Shown: in pieces, positions 17,414 through 29,441 of the stretch
Position numbering within the stretch: the stretch's first letter is position 1
Layout: each line of letters begins with the position of its first letter
Assembly (NCBI GenBank): GCA_963727245.1
Contig: CAVSFO010000016.1
Span: 124,001-188,000, forward strand
Length of the DNA stretch: 64,000 nucleotides
Source: JBKQVT01 sp963727245
GTDB lineage: Bacteria; Planctomycetota; Planctomycetia; Pirellulales; Thermoguttaceae
Direction of reading: 5' to 3'
Made by a program: the position numbers and the translations under genes
The notes under the pieces: model-generated
The model's input: only the letters and a program-made list of their open reading frames with translations
What the model was told of the DNA's origin: nothing
Database searches by the model: none

Positions 17414-17530
17414 CACCGGCTGCCCAAGAGAAAAGCGCCCGGCCCACGCTGCTTCGTCGTGGGCAGGACGCCCAAGGAAAAACCCGCACGCGAATTTATT
17501 ATAGACGTTCTCTCCCGCGTTTCCCACTCC

Positions 17531-20500
17531 TCAGCGGGCAACTTTCCGTCGCCGCCAGGCGGCAATCGCCAGGCCGGCCGCACCTGCCAGCAGCAGCGCC
17601 AACGTCCCCGGCTCTGGAACCGCCGGACTCACCGCCGGACTCACGGCGGCAGTCACCACGCCCGCCGATCCGACGGCACTGCCATGGCCCGACTCCCCAG
17701 CCCGCTCAGCCCGCAGCCGCGCCAGCAACGAGTCCAGCACGCTCGCGGCGTGGACGACGCTGCTGCTGGTGCTGTCAGCAGCAGCCGTCACCGCAGGCTC
17801 GCTGTCGCCACCGGAATCCAGCAAGGCCCCGAACACCACCTCGCCACCACTCTCGATGTCCAGGCGGCCCGTGCTGCTGGTGGGCACGGACTCGGGCGTG
17901 GAGAAATCGACCGTGCCGCTGAGGATCGTCGTGCCGGCACTATAGTTGTTGTAGCCGGCCAGCACCAAGACCCCCGTGCCGCTCATGGTCAACGGCATCG
18001 GGGTGCCGCTGACAATGGCATTGAAGCCCGAGCCGGTGATCGTGGCATTGCCGAAGATCTCCGAAACGTTTTGCAGCGTGCCACTGGTGGCAACCAGGCT
18101 GCCGCCGGAACCCACCACAATCTGGCCGGCGGCGCTGCCGTAGCCGTTGCTGGCCAAGTCCAACAGACCGCCCTGCAGGACGAGCGTGCCCACGCTGCCG
18201 GCCCGCCCGTAGACGTTGCCGATGGTGATGCCGGCGAAGGTATCGACCGTCCCGCCGCTGATATTCAGCGTGCCGTTGCCGCCGCGGCTGCCGATGTCCA
18301 GCGTGGCGCCGTAGGTATCGGCGGCGACCGTGCAGAGGCCGCCCCTAACGTTCATCGTGCCCGTGCCGCCACTGACGCCGATCGCGGCGATGCCGCCGGA
18401 AATGCCGTTGGAACCGATGCTCAGGGCACCGTTGTAGAGGTTATAGGTTCCCGTGCCGCCGGCCGTACCGGCGGCGGTGGCGGGGACAAGGGCCCCGCCC
18501 ACGGAGAAGTAATTGCCCACCATGCCCACCGTGCCGCCGTACTGGTTGACAATGCCGGTCGCTCCGCCGACGCCGACTTGCAGGCCGGCGCCATAGCCAT
18601 TATTGCTGATTACCCGGCAGGAGCACGCCGTCGCCGCTGATATTCAGCACGGCCGGGCGGCCGTTGCCGCCGCCGCCGGGGTCGCCGACGCTAATCACGC
18701 CGCCGTAGCCGTTGACCCCGCCGGCGTCGCCCTGGACGAGCGTGCCGCCGCTGAGGTTGACGGTCCCTGAGCCGACCAACAGCCCGTTGCCGCCCACGAA
18801 GAGCGTCTGGCCGTCCACCACGGAAACCAGGCCGGAGGAGACCAGCACGCCGGCGGTCTCCGTGCCGTTGGGCGACCCGTTGAGCGTGCCGCCGGCCACC
18901 ACCACGTTGTTGGTGAAGTTGGGAGCGAACATCGAGCCGCCCGGAACCAACATGACGACGCCGCTGCCTGTGGTCGTGGCCGTGAGCGTGCAGCCATTAG
19001 CCAAGGCATTGTCGAGCACGCCGGGGCCGCCGATCTCCAGGGTGCCGCTGTTGATGACGAAGCCGCCGCTGTAACTGCCGGACCCGGTGATCTCCAGCGA
19101 GCAGTTGTTGACGGTCGTCGGGCCGCTGTAGGTGTTGCTGCCGGCAAAGACCTGGAGCCCGGGGCCGTTGGCAACCACCGCGATCTGGCCGGCGCCGTCT
19201 TGGATGACGCCGCTGAAGGTCGAGGTGCCGGCCGGCGCCAGGGTGAGAACCACCGGGCCGCCGTGGCCGATGGCGGTGCTGGTGGTTACCGTGCCCCCGC
19301 TGGCACCGGAATTGGCCAGCGAGTTGATCGTCTGGTTCAGGCCGTTCAGGTCGAAGGTCGCCCCGTAGGCAACTGTCACGGGAGTGGTGTTGGCGCAGCC
19401 CGCCGCTGGACGAGGGAGTTGCCGATATACAGTAGTGCGACCTGTGTGCTGGGGATCGCGCGCTGTTAAAAAGCTGAAGTAGTCCAGCGTGACGTTCGGG
19501 TTAATCATGTTTGCCGGATTAATGCCATGTCCCGGCAAGGTCAGGTCCGCCGTGGGGTTCGCAGGAATAGGGCTGTTCCGATCCACGCGTGTACGGCTGC
19601 CGACAGGCTGGCCGTCCACGTACAGGTCGATACGCTGCGCTCCGCTCTGGCAACGTCTCGGTGACCATGTACCAGGTGCCTGGGGGCCAGGATGTACGGA
19701 GGCTCGCTATTGTAGCAACGGCGCCGTTGGCAATATTACAGGCCGCCGTGAAGCCCGTTGGACTGGACGCCGCGACGCCCGCGGTGCCAATTGTTAAGAG
19801 GTACGCCGAAGCCAGAGGGCCGATTGCATTGAACCGGCCGCTGCAGCAGGAACATGTTGACGTAAGTGCGTAATACATTCAGGGTCGTGTTCACGTTGCC
19901 ATCCAGACCGACACTGGTATCCACGTTCCCGATGACGCCGTTGTTCAGACCGGCGGGGCACGCAAATGAAGTACTGGTTGCAAGGTGAGATGGGATAGCC
20001 TTGGTTAAACTGGCCCGGCGACGTAACTGGCCCCGCTGCCGTGCCAAGATCGCGTACATGGCCGTTGCCGCTGGGTGAATCGGTGATCGCGCTGCCGTTG
20101 GCGAGCGTGCCGCCGCGGACCCGTCAATGTTCAGTACAGCATCGATGGCAGAGCGCATGATCGGCGCGTCGAGCTTGCAACGTACCGGCGTTGATCATGG
20201 TGATCCCCTGGTAGGCTTGCGGCGTGCCGATGGTCAACGTGCCCGGGCCGGCACTGGTAAGCGAGCCGGCACCGCTGACCACATTGTTCAGCGTGCCGCT
20301 AGCGGCCTGGTAGATAGTCACGTTGCCGCCGCTGGCCACGGTCACCGGTCCCAGGTTGGCCACCGTGCCCGCCAGCGTACCGTCGTCGACCAGTGGGGGA
20401 ACGGTGAAATTGTTCGTGGCCGCGGTGAGGGTCAGCGTGCTCGGGCCGTCCTTGACCAAGGCGCCGGTGATCGGGTCGGCAATGGTCGTCGGCGCGGTCA

Positions 20501-23500
20501 CGTAGAGCGTCGGAGAACCGGTGAGGGTCACCGTGTTGGGCGTCGAGAGCCCCTGCGGGCCGAGGGTCAGGCTGCCCACGCCGGCGCTGCCAAGGGTCAC
20601 GTTGCCGCTGATGTCCACGGCGTTGGCCAGGGTGTAGCCGGCGCCGCCGTCCTGCAGGGTGCCGCCGAAAATGTTTAGCGTGCCGACGCCTAAGGGCCCG
20701 GATGCCAGCGTGCCGCCGGCAATCACGCTGCTGGCGCCGATCTGCAACACGCCGCCGGCAAGATTGGTGCCGCCGCTATAGGTGTTGCCCGTCATGGCGA
20801 CGGCCAGCGTGCCGCTGTTCTCCTTGGTGAGCGTCACGCTGCCGGCAATGCTGCCATTGCCGGAGAAGTTGTAGGGCAGCGTGTTGTTGCTGACCACGCA
20901 GATGAACGGCGAAACCGTGCCGGCCAGGCTCACGCTGCCCGTGCTGGCGCCGTCGGTGAAGATGATCGGGTCACCGTTGCTGAAGGTCGTCGCACTGAGG
21001 CTCAAGCTCCAGTTCGACGTTGTGGCGTCCCAGGACGAGCTGTGGCTGCCGGTCCAGGCCTTCGTCCCGCCGTAGAGGTCCACGTCGATCTGGTCCTTGC
21101 TGGCGTTGTTGAAGAAAACGCCGGAAAACCCTGCGGGCAGGTTGTTGGCCAACAGGGCGCTTGCATTGCCCACCAGGCTGCCGTAACTCATGACCTCATA
21201 CGTGCCGCTCGTCAGGCCGCCGGAGTTCTGGATGTTGACAAAGGCGTTGCCGACCGTCAGGACGCCGCTGACCGCCAACAGGTCGCTCGTGGTGCCGAGG
21301 TCCAGGTCAATCTGGGCGTTGGTGTTGAGGGTCAGGCCGCCAAGGGTCAAGGTGCCGACGCCGCCGAAGTTGCCGGAGGTATTGTCGCCCGGGGCGATGT
21401 GCGCCCGGCGTTGACCGTGACCGTGTTGGCCACGGTGCCGGCGCCTGCCAAGGTGCCCAGCGCCACGGCGGTGGCGCCGCTGTAGGTGTTGGCGCCGTCG
21501 AGTTGGAGCACGCCCGAGCCGGTCTTGGTCAGGGTGCCGGGCGTAGCTCCCGCGTTGGCGATAGCGCCTGCGTAGATCAGGGTCCCGCTGGGCACGCTGA
21601 TGGTGGCGGCCCCGACGCTGACGGGCCGCGAGGAATTGAGCGTGAAGCTGGGGCTTGCCTGGAAGGTGCCGCCGGAGAGCGTCAAGGCGCCGGCGGTGGC
21701 GCCCAGGTTATAATCGTTGCTCACGGAGAGCACGCCGCCTTGGACGGTGGTGCCGCCGCTGTAGGTATTGTTGCCGGCGAGGACCTGGGTCCCGCTGCCG
21801 CTCATCACCAGGGCGACCGTGCCGTGGCCATTCTGGATGACGCCGCCGAAGGTCGTCGAGCCGCCGGGGGGCGCCAGGGTGAGGGTGGTCAGGCCGGCAA
21901 CGCTGCTGGTCACTGTGCCGCTGCTGCCGTTGAGATTGGACAGCGACCCAACGGTTTGCGGCACGCCGTCGAGGTCAAAAACCGCGCCGCTGGCGACCTG
22001 CACGGAAGTGCTGCTCGATAGATCCCCGCCAACGATGGTGCCGCTGCTGACGCTCGTCGGACCGCTATAGGTGTTGCCGATGCTGCTCAGCCGTAGCACG
22101 CCGAGCGACATTTGAGTCACGCCCCCGGTACCGCTGATGGCGGACGCGAAGGTCGTGCTGCCGGAGAGATCGAAGTCCAGGACGCCGTTGTCGGCGATGA
22201 GGCTGCTGCTGTTGATCGAGCCGGTGGTGCCGCCGCTTCCCAACTGCAGCGTGTCGCCGCTGTTGATGGTCGTCCCGCCGGTGTAGGTGTTGCTGCCGGT
22301 GAGGGTCAAGTCGGAGGTGCCCGCGAGGGTCAAGCTGCCGCCGCCACTGAGTATCCCGGAATACGTCGCGGGGGAACTGTTGCCGCTGACGGTCAAGGCC
22401 AGCGGCGATCCGCCGGTGGTGGCCAGCGCCACATTGACGCTGCCTCCCAGGCCGCCGATGGTCATGGAGCTAACGCCGAAGGTGAGGCTGCCGCCGCTGA
22501 GGGTCAAAGCGCTGTCTTGTGCGGCCTTGGTGTTGTTAAGTTCCAACGTGCCGCCGCTGAGGGCCGTCGTGCCGCTGTAGGTGTTGGCGCTGTTGAGGAT
22601 CAGGGTGCCGGCGTTTTGAATCAGGCTGCCGCTGCCGCTGATGCCGTTGGTCGGCCCGAAGGAAGTGGTTCCCGAATTATCAAAGGACAGGAGGCCGTTG
22701 TCGGTGACGCCGCTGGTGCTGCCGATCGAGCCGGTGGCGCCGCCGCTTCCCAACTGCAACGTGCCGGCGGCGATCGTGGTCAGGCCGCTATAGGTGTTGC
22801 TGCCGGTGAGGATCTCCGTGCCGGCGCCGTCGAGAGTCAAGGAGGTCTGACCGGTGCTGCTCTGGATCACGCCGCTGAAGGTCGTGGAGCCCCCGGCCGG
22901 CACGAGGGTGAGGGTAGTCGCGCCGCCGCGGTTGATGACCGTGCCCCCGCCGGACAGCGAGAGGATGGTCTGCGCGAGGCCGGCCAGGTCGAGGCTCGCG
23001 CCGCTGGCAACCGTCAGCGGAGAAGCGGCCGACAAGCTGCCGGGCAGCCCGCTGCCCACCGTGCCGCCCGCCAGCGTGCCGCCGCTGACCGTGGTCGGTC
23101 CGCTATAGCTCTCGGCGCCGGCGAGGACCACGTTGCCCGGCCCGCTGACATTGAGACTCGCGACGCCCGTGATCGTCGGGGTGAACGTGAGCGTGCCGCC
23201 GCCCCCGCCCAGGTTATAGGTGGTGCCGGCGGGCGTGAGGGTGCCGTTGAACGTGACGTTGCCGCTGGCCCCCAGGCTCAAGCTGGGGTAACCGGCCATG
23301 CTGATCAACTCGGAGTCGTTGGCAAGCAGCGCCAACGCCCCCGCGGAAGCGGGCGCGATCTTGTGGCTGCCGAGCCAACCGTCCACCGTGCTGTAGGTCC
23401 CGGTCGAGGCCAGAACCAGCGCGCCTCCATTGTTGATGGTGATGGTCCCGCTGCTGGGAACGGCGCTATTTCCGCTGAATTGAAGGTCGCCGGCCTTCAC

Positions 23501-24917
23501 CGTGGCGCCGCCGCTGTAGGCGTTGGCGCCGGTGAGGATCAGGCCGCCGGCGCCCATCTGAACCAGGCTGCCGCTCCCGGTGACGGCCTGCGAGAAGGTC
23601 GCGTTGCTGGAAAAATCAAAGGCCAGGACGCTGTTGTCGCTGATGCTGCTGGTGCTGCCGATCGATCCGGCCGTGCCGCCGCTTCCCAACTGCAGGTCCG
23701 GCGCTGATGGTCGTCGCGCCGGTGTAGGTGTTGGCGCCGGTGAGGATCTGGGTGCCGGTGCCCGCCTGGGTCAGGCCGCCGCCGCCGCTGAGAACCCCGG
23801 AATAGGTGGCGATGGAATTATTGCCGTCGACGGAGAGGGTCACCGGCGACGGCGACGTCCCCGTGGTGGCGAGGTTCACCATGCCGCCGCCTGCCAGGCC
23901 GCCGATCGTCAGGGCGGTAACGCCGAAGGCCAGGCCGTTGTTGGTGTTGACGTACACGGTGCTGCCCGAGTCGTTGTTGTTCAGTTGCAACGTGCCGGCG
24001 GTGACGGTCGTCGTGCCGGTGTAGGTGTTGTTGGCCGTGAAAATCAGGTCGCCATCCTTTTGAATCAGGCCGCCGCTGCCGCTGATGGCGGACGTGAAGG
24101 TCTTGTTGCCCGAACTATAAAAGATCAGGACGCCGTTGTCGGTGACGTTGCCGCCGCCGGTGATCGCGCCTGCTGCGAGCCCTTGCCCCAACTGCAGGGT
24201 GCCGGCGCTGATGGTCGTCGTGCCGGTGTAGGTGTCGTTGCCGGTGAGGATCAACGTGTTGCTGGTGGTATTGGTGCCCGCCTGAACCAGGCTGCCCGTG
24301 CCGGTGATGGGGACTGCGATGGTGAAGCTGCCCGAGTGATTGATGGCCAGGACGCCGCTGTCGCTGATGCTGCTGCTGCCGACCGATCCCGTCGTGCCGC
24401 CAATTCCCAACTGCAGGGTGCCGCCGCTGATGGTCGTCGCGCCGGTGTAGCCGTTGTTGCCGGTGAGGATCAGGGTGGCGGCGCCGGCCGAGGTGACCGC
24501 GCCGCTGCTGATGTCCGAGGCGATGGTGGCGTTCTGGTTGGCGGTGATGGTACTGTTGCTTTGCAGGCCCAGCGAGCCGCCGGTGAGGGTGTAACCGCTG
24601 CCGGCGAAGGTGATGTTGTCGACCACCACCGAGCCGCTGACGGTAATGGTGGAACCGCCGGCGGGGGAGTTGGCAGAGAAGTCGGCACTGTTGGTGCTGG
24701 AATTCGTCCAGGCCACGTCCGGGGTGCCGCCAGCCGAGTTGGTGTTCCAATCGTTAAAACCGGCCTGGGTTCCCCAAGTGCCGCTGCCCCCGGTAATGCC
24801 GCCGCTGGCCGTGGTCCAATAATAGGTCGACGCCTGCGCCGTCGGCGCCGACAGGAGCAGGCCCAAACCCAAAGCAATGACAGCGATCCCGACCGAAAGA
24901 CCCTTGCTCCTGGACAT
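17531..24917 (-). CDS. Giant autotransporter-repeat PEP-CTERM surface protein (frameshifted)
   Basis: This locus encodes about 2,450 residues. It starts with a signal peptide (MSRSKGLSVGIAVIALG), then more than ten autotransporter-associated beta-strand repeats of the form TGxNTYSGxTTVxxGTLQLG. A region at about 19450-20160 has a LamG-like flavour (GTWYMVTETL and DLYVDGQPVG). The C terminus is a PEP-CTERM signal (VPEPGTLALLLAGAAGLAIA then WRRRK), so an exosortase should anchor or sort it at the surface. Frame changes occur near 23697, 21408, between 20160 and 19420, and near 18615. Repetitive sequence makes mis-assembly likely. Long plus-strand open frames across the locus are shadows of its composition. 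The function is probably adhesive or structural. Confidence 0.78.
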
Positions 24918-25856
24918 GACAACCGTTTCCGATTACAAGCAACCCTGAAAGTGATTGATTAGAAATGGCCAGTGGCCGGCAAACCGGACCGTACCTCAGG
25001 GGATATGGTTACGAAGTTGCCGCGCACGCCACTGGCGACAGATAAGCGCGAGCTGACGGATACTCCACCATCCCTCCTTAATATAAGCAAAATCAGTCGC
25101 AACCCGTCCTTGGAGGGTCGGAAAACATGTCTTCAAACGCAAATCACTGTCTTCCGAAGGCGGCTCAACACGGCTCGATCCGGCCGCGGGCGGCCACAGC
25201 CAGTCGTTGGGGCGACGACCACCTCTCATACCAAACGAAACGGGGTATGCAGCATCCAGTGGGCCTGGGGTGAGGAGATCTTTAACTCAAAGACCCTTCC
25301 TGTCTGCATCATCCAGCGCCACTTGGAGATACGACCATGCCGACGGTGGTCCGCAAACGCGCGCTCTGTAGATTGTGGCTTGGTGGCCCGACGCCCGCGC
25401 GATCAATTCGGCGTGTCTCCCGAAGAGCCTGCGTCGATCGGCGGGCGACCTCCGCCAGACTGCGTGGCCACGAAATGGGCCCGGAGGGACCAACATAAAG
25501 CAATAATTCCGTAACGTAAAATTATTAGATTTTTTCGCCCCTCTGGCCGGCAAGGGCGGCCGTGTTTTTCCAGGTTTCCGCCGCCTCGCGACCACGATCG
25601 GCCGCCAAGTCGGAACGTCATCTTTAACACCTGTGTTCGGCGTATTCACGGCCACCGCCGGCAGTGGCCTAAAAGCTTCCGGCTTTCCACAATGGAGCCT
25701 CTTTCAGCGGTGGCGGGAGAAACGCAGAAGTATAATTTCTTTATAGATACTTATCCGTGCGACCTTCTCACGGTATATTTAGGGGAAGATGTGGGGAGAA
25801 GGAGCCGGCGCCTCGTGCGCGGACGGCGCCAGCGAGGATGCCGAGGAAGCGGATCT
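24918..25856. other. Long intergenic region before the XylR-like gene
   Basis: No gene is supported. Open frames of 120-180 residues on both strands have no recognisable product. The AT-rich part at about 25730-25780 immediately precedes the regulator gene and is a plausible promoter area. Confidence 0.4.
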
Positions 25857-27029
25857 ATGTCGCAACGCTTTCACGTGGCCGCAATCATCGATTTCTCGCG
25901 GCGCCACGAGCGCAAGATCCTGGAGGGCATCGCCGCCTATGCGAAGGAAGGGGGCCAGTGGAGCTTCTACGTCGAGGCCGACTCGCAGCAGAAGCTCCCC
26001 GATCTGCGGGTTTGGCGGGGCGACGGCATCATCGCCAGCTTCCAGGACCGCAAAGTGGCCGTGGCCGTCGAGGGGCTGGCCGTGCCGATGGTGGACGTGG
26101 GAGGCGGTCCCGGATGGTACGACCCCAGCCTGAATATCCCCTGGTTTAGCACCGATAACAAGGCCATTGCCCGGCTGGCGGCGGACCATCTTCACGAGCA
26201 TGGTTTTCGCCGCTTTGCCTACTGCGGCCTTCCCCGCACGCGGGCCAATCACTGGTCCGAGCAGCGCGCCCTGGAGTTCCGTCGCCGGGTCGGCGAGATC
26301 GGCGGCCACTGTTCGGTCTATACCGGCCGCTGGGAGACCGCGCGGAAATGGCCCGCGTTGCAAGCCAGCCTGACGGCCTGGCTGCGGACGCTGGAGACGC
26401 CGCTGGGATTGATGGCGTGCAATGACGTCCGCGCCCGGCACGTGCTGGAGGCCTGCGTCGCCCTGGGCCTGCGCGTGCCGGACGACGTGGCGATCCTGGG
26501 GGTCGATAATGACGAACTGATTTGCGATCTGAGCGATCCGCCGCTCAGCAGCATCGAACCGGGCTCCCGGCGGCTGGGCTATCAGGCGGCGGCCTTGTTG
26601 GATCAACTGATGCAGGGCCAGACGGCGCCGCAACGGCAGTTCGTCGTGGCGCCCGAGGGGGTCGTCGCCCGCCCTTCCACCGACACTCTGGCCATGAGCA
26701 GCGCGGAGGTGGCCCTGGCCGTGCGGCTGATCCGGGAACGGGCCTGCGAGGGGATCAGGATCAGCAACGTCACCAAGGCCGTCTCCCTGTCGCGATCGAC
26801 CATCGAGCGGAAATTCAAGGCGGCGACGGGGCGGACTATGCACGCCGAGATCGACCGGGTGCGGCTGGACCGCGCCCGCGAACTGCTGGTCAAGACCGAA
26901 CTGCCGTTGAAGCAGGTGGCGGCCCAGGCCGGCTTCAAGTATATCCAGTACATGACGACCTTGTTCCGCCAACGCTTGCGGCAAACCCCGCGGCAATACC
27001 GGCTGCGGGCGCAGGCGCCCGCCCGATAA
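25857..27029 (+). CDS. XylR-like AraC-family regulator with periplasmic-binding-protein fold
   Basis: The 390-residue protein joins an N-terminal LacI/PBP-like sugar-sensing domain (AAIIDFSRRHERKILEGIA, VGGGPGWYDPSLN, ILGVDNDELICDLSDPPL) to a C-terminal AraC helix-turn-helix pair (VSLSRSTIERKFKAATG, KQVAAQAGFKYIQYMTTLF). It is related to the XylR sugar regulators common in planctomycetes. Met at 25857 is preferred because a GAGGAAGCGG ribosome site lies just upstream; the open frame from 25692 has no family similarity. The ligand is unknown. A sugar transporter gene is at 37.1 kb, too far to assign as the target. Confidence 0.85.
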   Translation: MSQRFHVAAIIDFSRRHERKILEGIAAYAKEGGQWSFYVEADSQQKLPDLRVWRGDGIIASFQDRKVAVAVEGLAVPMVDVGGGPGWYDPSLNIPWFSTDNKAIARLAADHLHEHGFRRFAYCGLPRTRANHWSEQRALEFRRRVGEIGGHCSVYTGRWETARKWPALQASLTAWLRTLETPLGLMACNDVRARHVLEACVALGLRVPDDVAILGVDNDELICDLSDPPLSSIEPGSRRLGYQAAALLDQLMQGQTAPQRQFVVAPEGVVARPSTDTLAMSSAEVALAVRLIRERACEGIRISNVTKAVSLSRSTIERKFKAATGRTMHAEIDRVRLDRARELLVKTELPLKQVAAQAGFKYIQYMTTLFRQRLRQTPRQYRLRAQAPAR

Positions 27030-27079
27030 CGGCGGACCGACGCGGACGTTGCGGCGGCGATCCCTGGCGGCACTGGCTC

Positions 27080-27246
27080 AGAACGTGTTTTGAAATTCTC
27101 CCCTCTCCCTTTGGGAGATGGGTCGGAGGTGAGGGCGGTTGCGGTCCTGGCCCGGCTAAGCCGAGTTTCCCGGCACTACTGCCCTCACCCTAACCCTCTC
27201 CCGGAGGGAGAGGGGACCTGTCACTCGCCATTTCAAAACACGTTCT
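27080..27246. repeat. 167-bp element bounded by 16-bp perfect inverted repeats
   Basis: The ends AGAACGTGTTTTGAAA and its complement are at 27080-27095 and 27231-27246. Inside are two GGGAG-type palindromic segments (27101-27120 and 27190-27215). It lies between the regulator and the methyltransferase gene, and its right end touches that gene's stop codon. It resembles a MITE-like repeat. Confidence 0.7.
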
Positions 27247-28052
27247 CAGGTGCGTTTGCGGGCGATGAACCGCCCTTGGATGATCTTTCCCGCCCGCGCC
27301 AACTCGGCCACGAAGTTCAACTCGCCGCCCAGCGATGCCATCAGCGCGGCGTCGAAGCCGATGATCCGCAAGGCGTCGTAGGTAAGCTGCATGTTGAGCA
27401 TGTTCAGGTAGAGGTCGGCGCAGGGGGCGAAGCGGCCGGTGTCTTCGGCCACCAGCACCTCGCAGCCGTGCTTGCGCAACGGCGCCGAGTAGCCGTCCAA
27501 ACTCTGCACGCTGGGGAACTTCATGAAGGTGAGGAACCGCTCCGCCTCGGCGTCGCTCCACGGCGCCGGCCCCTCGATCCAGTCGGTGAAGGCGATGGCG
27601 CCGCCGGGCTTGAGCAGCCGCGCGGCCTCGCCGATCAGCCGCTCCTTGTCGACCACGTAGCACCAGGCGTCCTCGCCCCAAACGAAGTCGGCCTGGCCGC
27701 CGGGCAGGCCGGTCGCGGTGGCGTCGCCGAGCACGAAGGTGATGCGGCCGGCCAGCCCTTCCGCTTCGCAGCGGTCTCGTCCGCGCTGGACCACGGACTG
27801 CGTGGCGTCCACGCCCTGCATCCGCGCCACGTCGCGGAAGCGGACCAGGAACCTCATGCCGGCGCCGTTGCAGCAGCACAAATCGACGCCGCTGCCGCCG
27901 GGGCCGATGCCGGCCTTTTCCGCCAGCTCCAGCGACGATTGCAGACCGCCGACGTGGATCTGCTGCCCCATCACGAGTTCCCACAGCTCACCCTCGGGGC
28001 CGCTGTAGACCGCCTGCACATCTTTCAAACCGACGTTGGCCATGCTTTTCAT
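27246..28052 (-). CDS. Class I SAM-dependent methyltransferase
   Basis: The 268-residue protein has a Rossmann methyltransferase core: GVDLCCCNGAGMRF (AdoMet-binding loop), MQGVDATQSVV, LGDATATGLPG and LLKPGGAIAFTDW. The start at Met 28052 (MKSMANVGLKDV) is preferred; the frame upstream overlaps repeat DNA. The N-terminal QQIHVGGLQSSLELAEKAG and the C-terminal FIARKRT are not diagnostic. The substrate is unknown; the pattern loosely recalls small-molecule N-methyltransferases such as sarcosine/dimethylglycine enzymes. Its neighbours do not clarify the role. Confidence 0.75.
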   Translation of the reverse strand: MKSMANVGLKDVQAVYSGPEGELWELVMGQQIHVGGLQSSLELAEKAGIGPGGSGVDLCCCNGAGMRFLVRFRDVARMQGVDATQSVVQRGRDRCEAEGLAGRITFVLGDATATGLPGGQADFVWGEDAWCYVVDKERLIGEAARLLKPGGAIAFTDWIEGPAPWSDAEAERFLTFMKFPSVQSLDGYSAPLRKHGCEVLVAEDTGRFAPCADLYLNMLNMQLTYDALRIIGFDAALMASLGGELNFVAELARAGKIIQGRFIARKRT

Positions 28053-28087
28053 GCTGTTGCTCCGCAAAAAAGGGGGAAAGCGGTCAC

Positions 28088-28169
28088 GGGGGACTGTCCC
28101 GATGTTCGCGGCGCGGACGGCGTTGCCTTGCAGGCAGGCGCCATCGCCGCGAAAATGGGACCAGTCCCC
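28088..28169. repeat. Dispersed GGGACTGTCCC-type palindrome
   Basis: Arms at 28088-28110 and 28145-28169 are near-complementary and are anchored by GGGGACTGTCCC and GGACCAGTCCCC. The reverse complement of this element is clearly homologous to the one at 32283-32366. Confidence 0.7.
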
Positions 28170-28307
28170 GGCTGGGGCATGGACGGTTGCAAAAAGGGGA
28201 GGGCGGCCAAGAAGCGGCCCGAAGGGGCACGGCCGCGCCATGCCCTGCGCGCACGGACTCCCCCGCAGAACCGATGGCCGTGGACACCACGGCCGGGATT
28301 AATGCCC

Positions 28308-29244
28308 TCAGCATCGCAACGTTGTCGCCGCCGCGTAGATCTTGGCGATCGCGTCGCGCTGTTGCTCAAGGTTGTCGTAGTCGATCCGCAGTTGGGCGAT
28401 GAGCTTGTCGGCCTCGGCCTCGGTGTGCGTGCGATAGAAGACATTCCAGTCGCGCTTGATCCCCTTCGGAGCGGCCAAGACATAGTCGAGGAGGAAGCTC
28501 ACCACTTCCCGGCGCTGCTTGATCACGCGAAAACGAACGTCCGCATGGCTATTCGACAACCGCAAGTCGGCCGTCCCCACGACGAACGAGTCGTCGGGCG
28601 AGATCTTGAAGCGCCTGTTGGGCGGTTTCATGGGAAACACCGCAACCCGCCCCTCGATCGACTTCGATTTCGCCAGGGCAAGCTGCTTCTGGGCACTGGC
28701 CAGGGTCTTGGTGCGGGCGAAGACGTCCCATTTGCGGACCAACGCCTTCTCTTTCAAGAGGAAGTCCACCAGCTTGGCGGCGGTTGCCTTCAGGCCCTCG
28801 ACGATCTCGAACTCCATGTTCCCGTGGTGATCATTCAACACCTCGATGGTGCCGATCACGAACAGATCCGCCGACTCCCTCTTCTTGCCGCCCTGCACCC
28901 CCGTCGCCGCCAACTGCTTCTCGATGTCCGCCAGCAGCTTCTTGCGCTTGGCCGTGTTCGCGGCCGACGCCTGGTCGCCAAAGCCGCCGTGATAATCCGC
29001 GCTTCCCGGCTTGCTCCCCTCATCCTTCACGGGCGGCTGCGGCTTGGCCTCCGGCGACTTCTCGGCAGGCTTCGCCGGCTCCTTGCTGGGCTCGTACCGA
29101 GGAGGCGTGACGGGGATGTCGGGCATCGACGTATCGATGGCCGGCGGCGCTGGGGTCCTTCTGGTTCGCCACCGAAGTGCCGGCGGCAACCGTGATCAGA
29201 GCAAACGCCGATAGTACGATGGCCAATCCCGATCGAATCGTCAT
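28308..29244 (-). CDS. Secreted hypothetical protein with an internally duplicated domain
   Basis: The protein of about 311 residues begins with a signal peptide (MTIRSGLAIVLSAFALITV, then VANQK). A Pro/Lys/Glu-rich linker and two related ~80-residue units follow. Unit one has DLFVIGTIEVLN, ALVRKWDVFARTKTLASA; unit two has DSFVVGTADLRLS, GIKRDWNVFYRTHTEAEA. Each unit shows a beta-rich first half and a helical second half with a conserved (K/R)xWxVFxRTxTxAxA core. I do not recognise the family. One frame change is needed near 29157, where the signal-peptide frame joins the main frame. It stands alone on the minus strand. Confidence 0.65.
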
Positions 29245-29441
29245 GGTAGCACTCTCTCTGTCCCGACAACACGGCGCACTCTAGGCGCAACCTCTCCCGC
29301 CGACGAGCTCCCACCCCGGTTATTATCGCAAATCCGAGCGAAACCACAAGCACATAAAGCGGCGTTTTCGGCTTTTCTTCCCATCCAGGGGGGGCCATAC
29401 CCCGTCAGGTGCATTCGATTTGGAAGCTTACGCAACTTGTG

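Noticed and set aside
16538..18640. A 700-residue plus-strand open frame across the hydrogenase and autotransporter region
   Set aside because: It is a composition shadow of hypA, the protease and the giant gene on the minus strand.
22112..24962. Long plus-strand open frames (460-531 residues) over the autotransporter repeats
   Set aside because: They reflect repetitive minus-strand codons and have no domain similarity.
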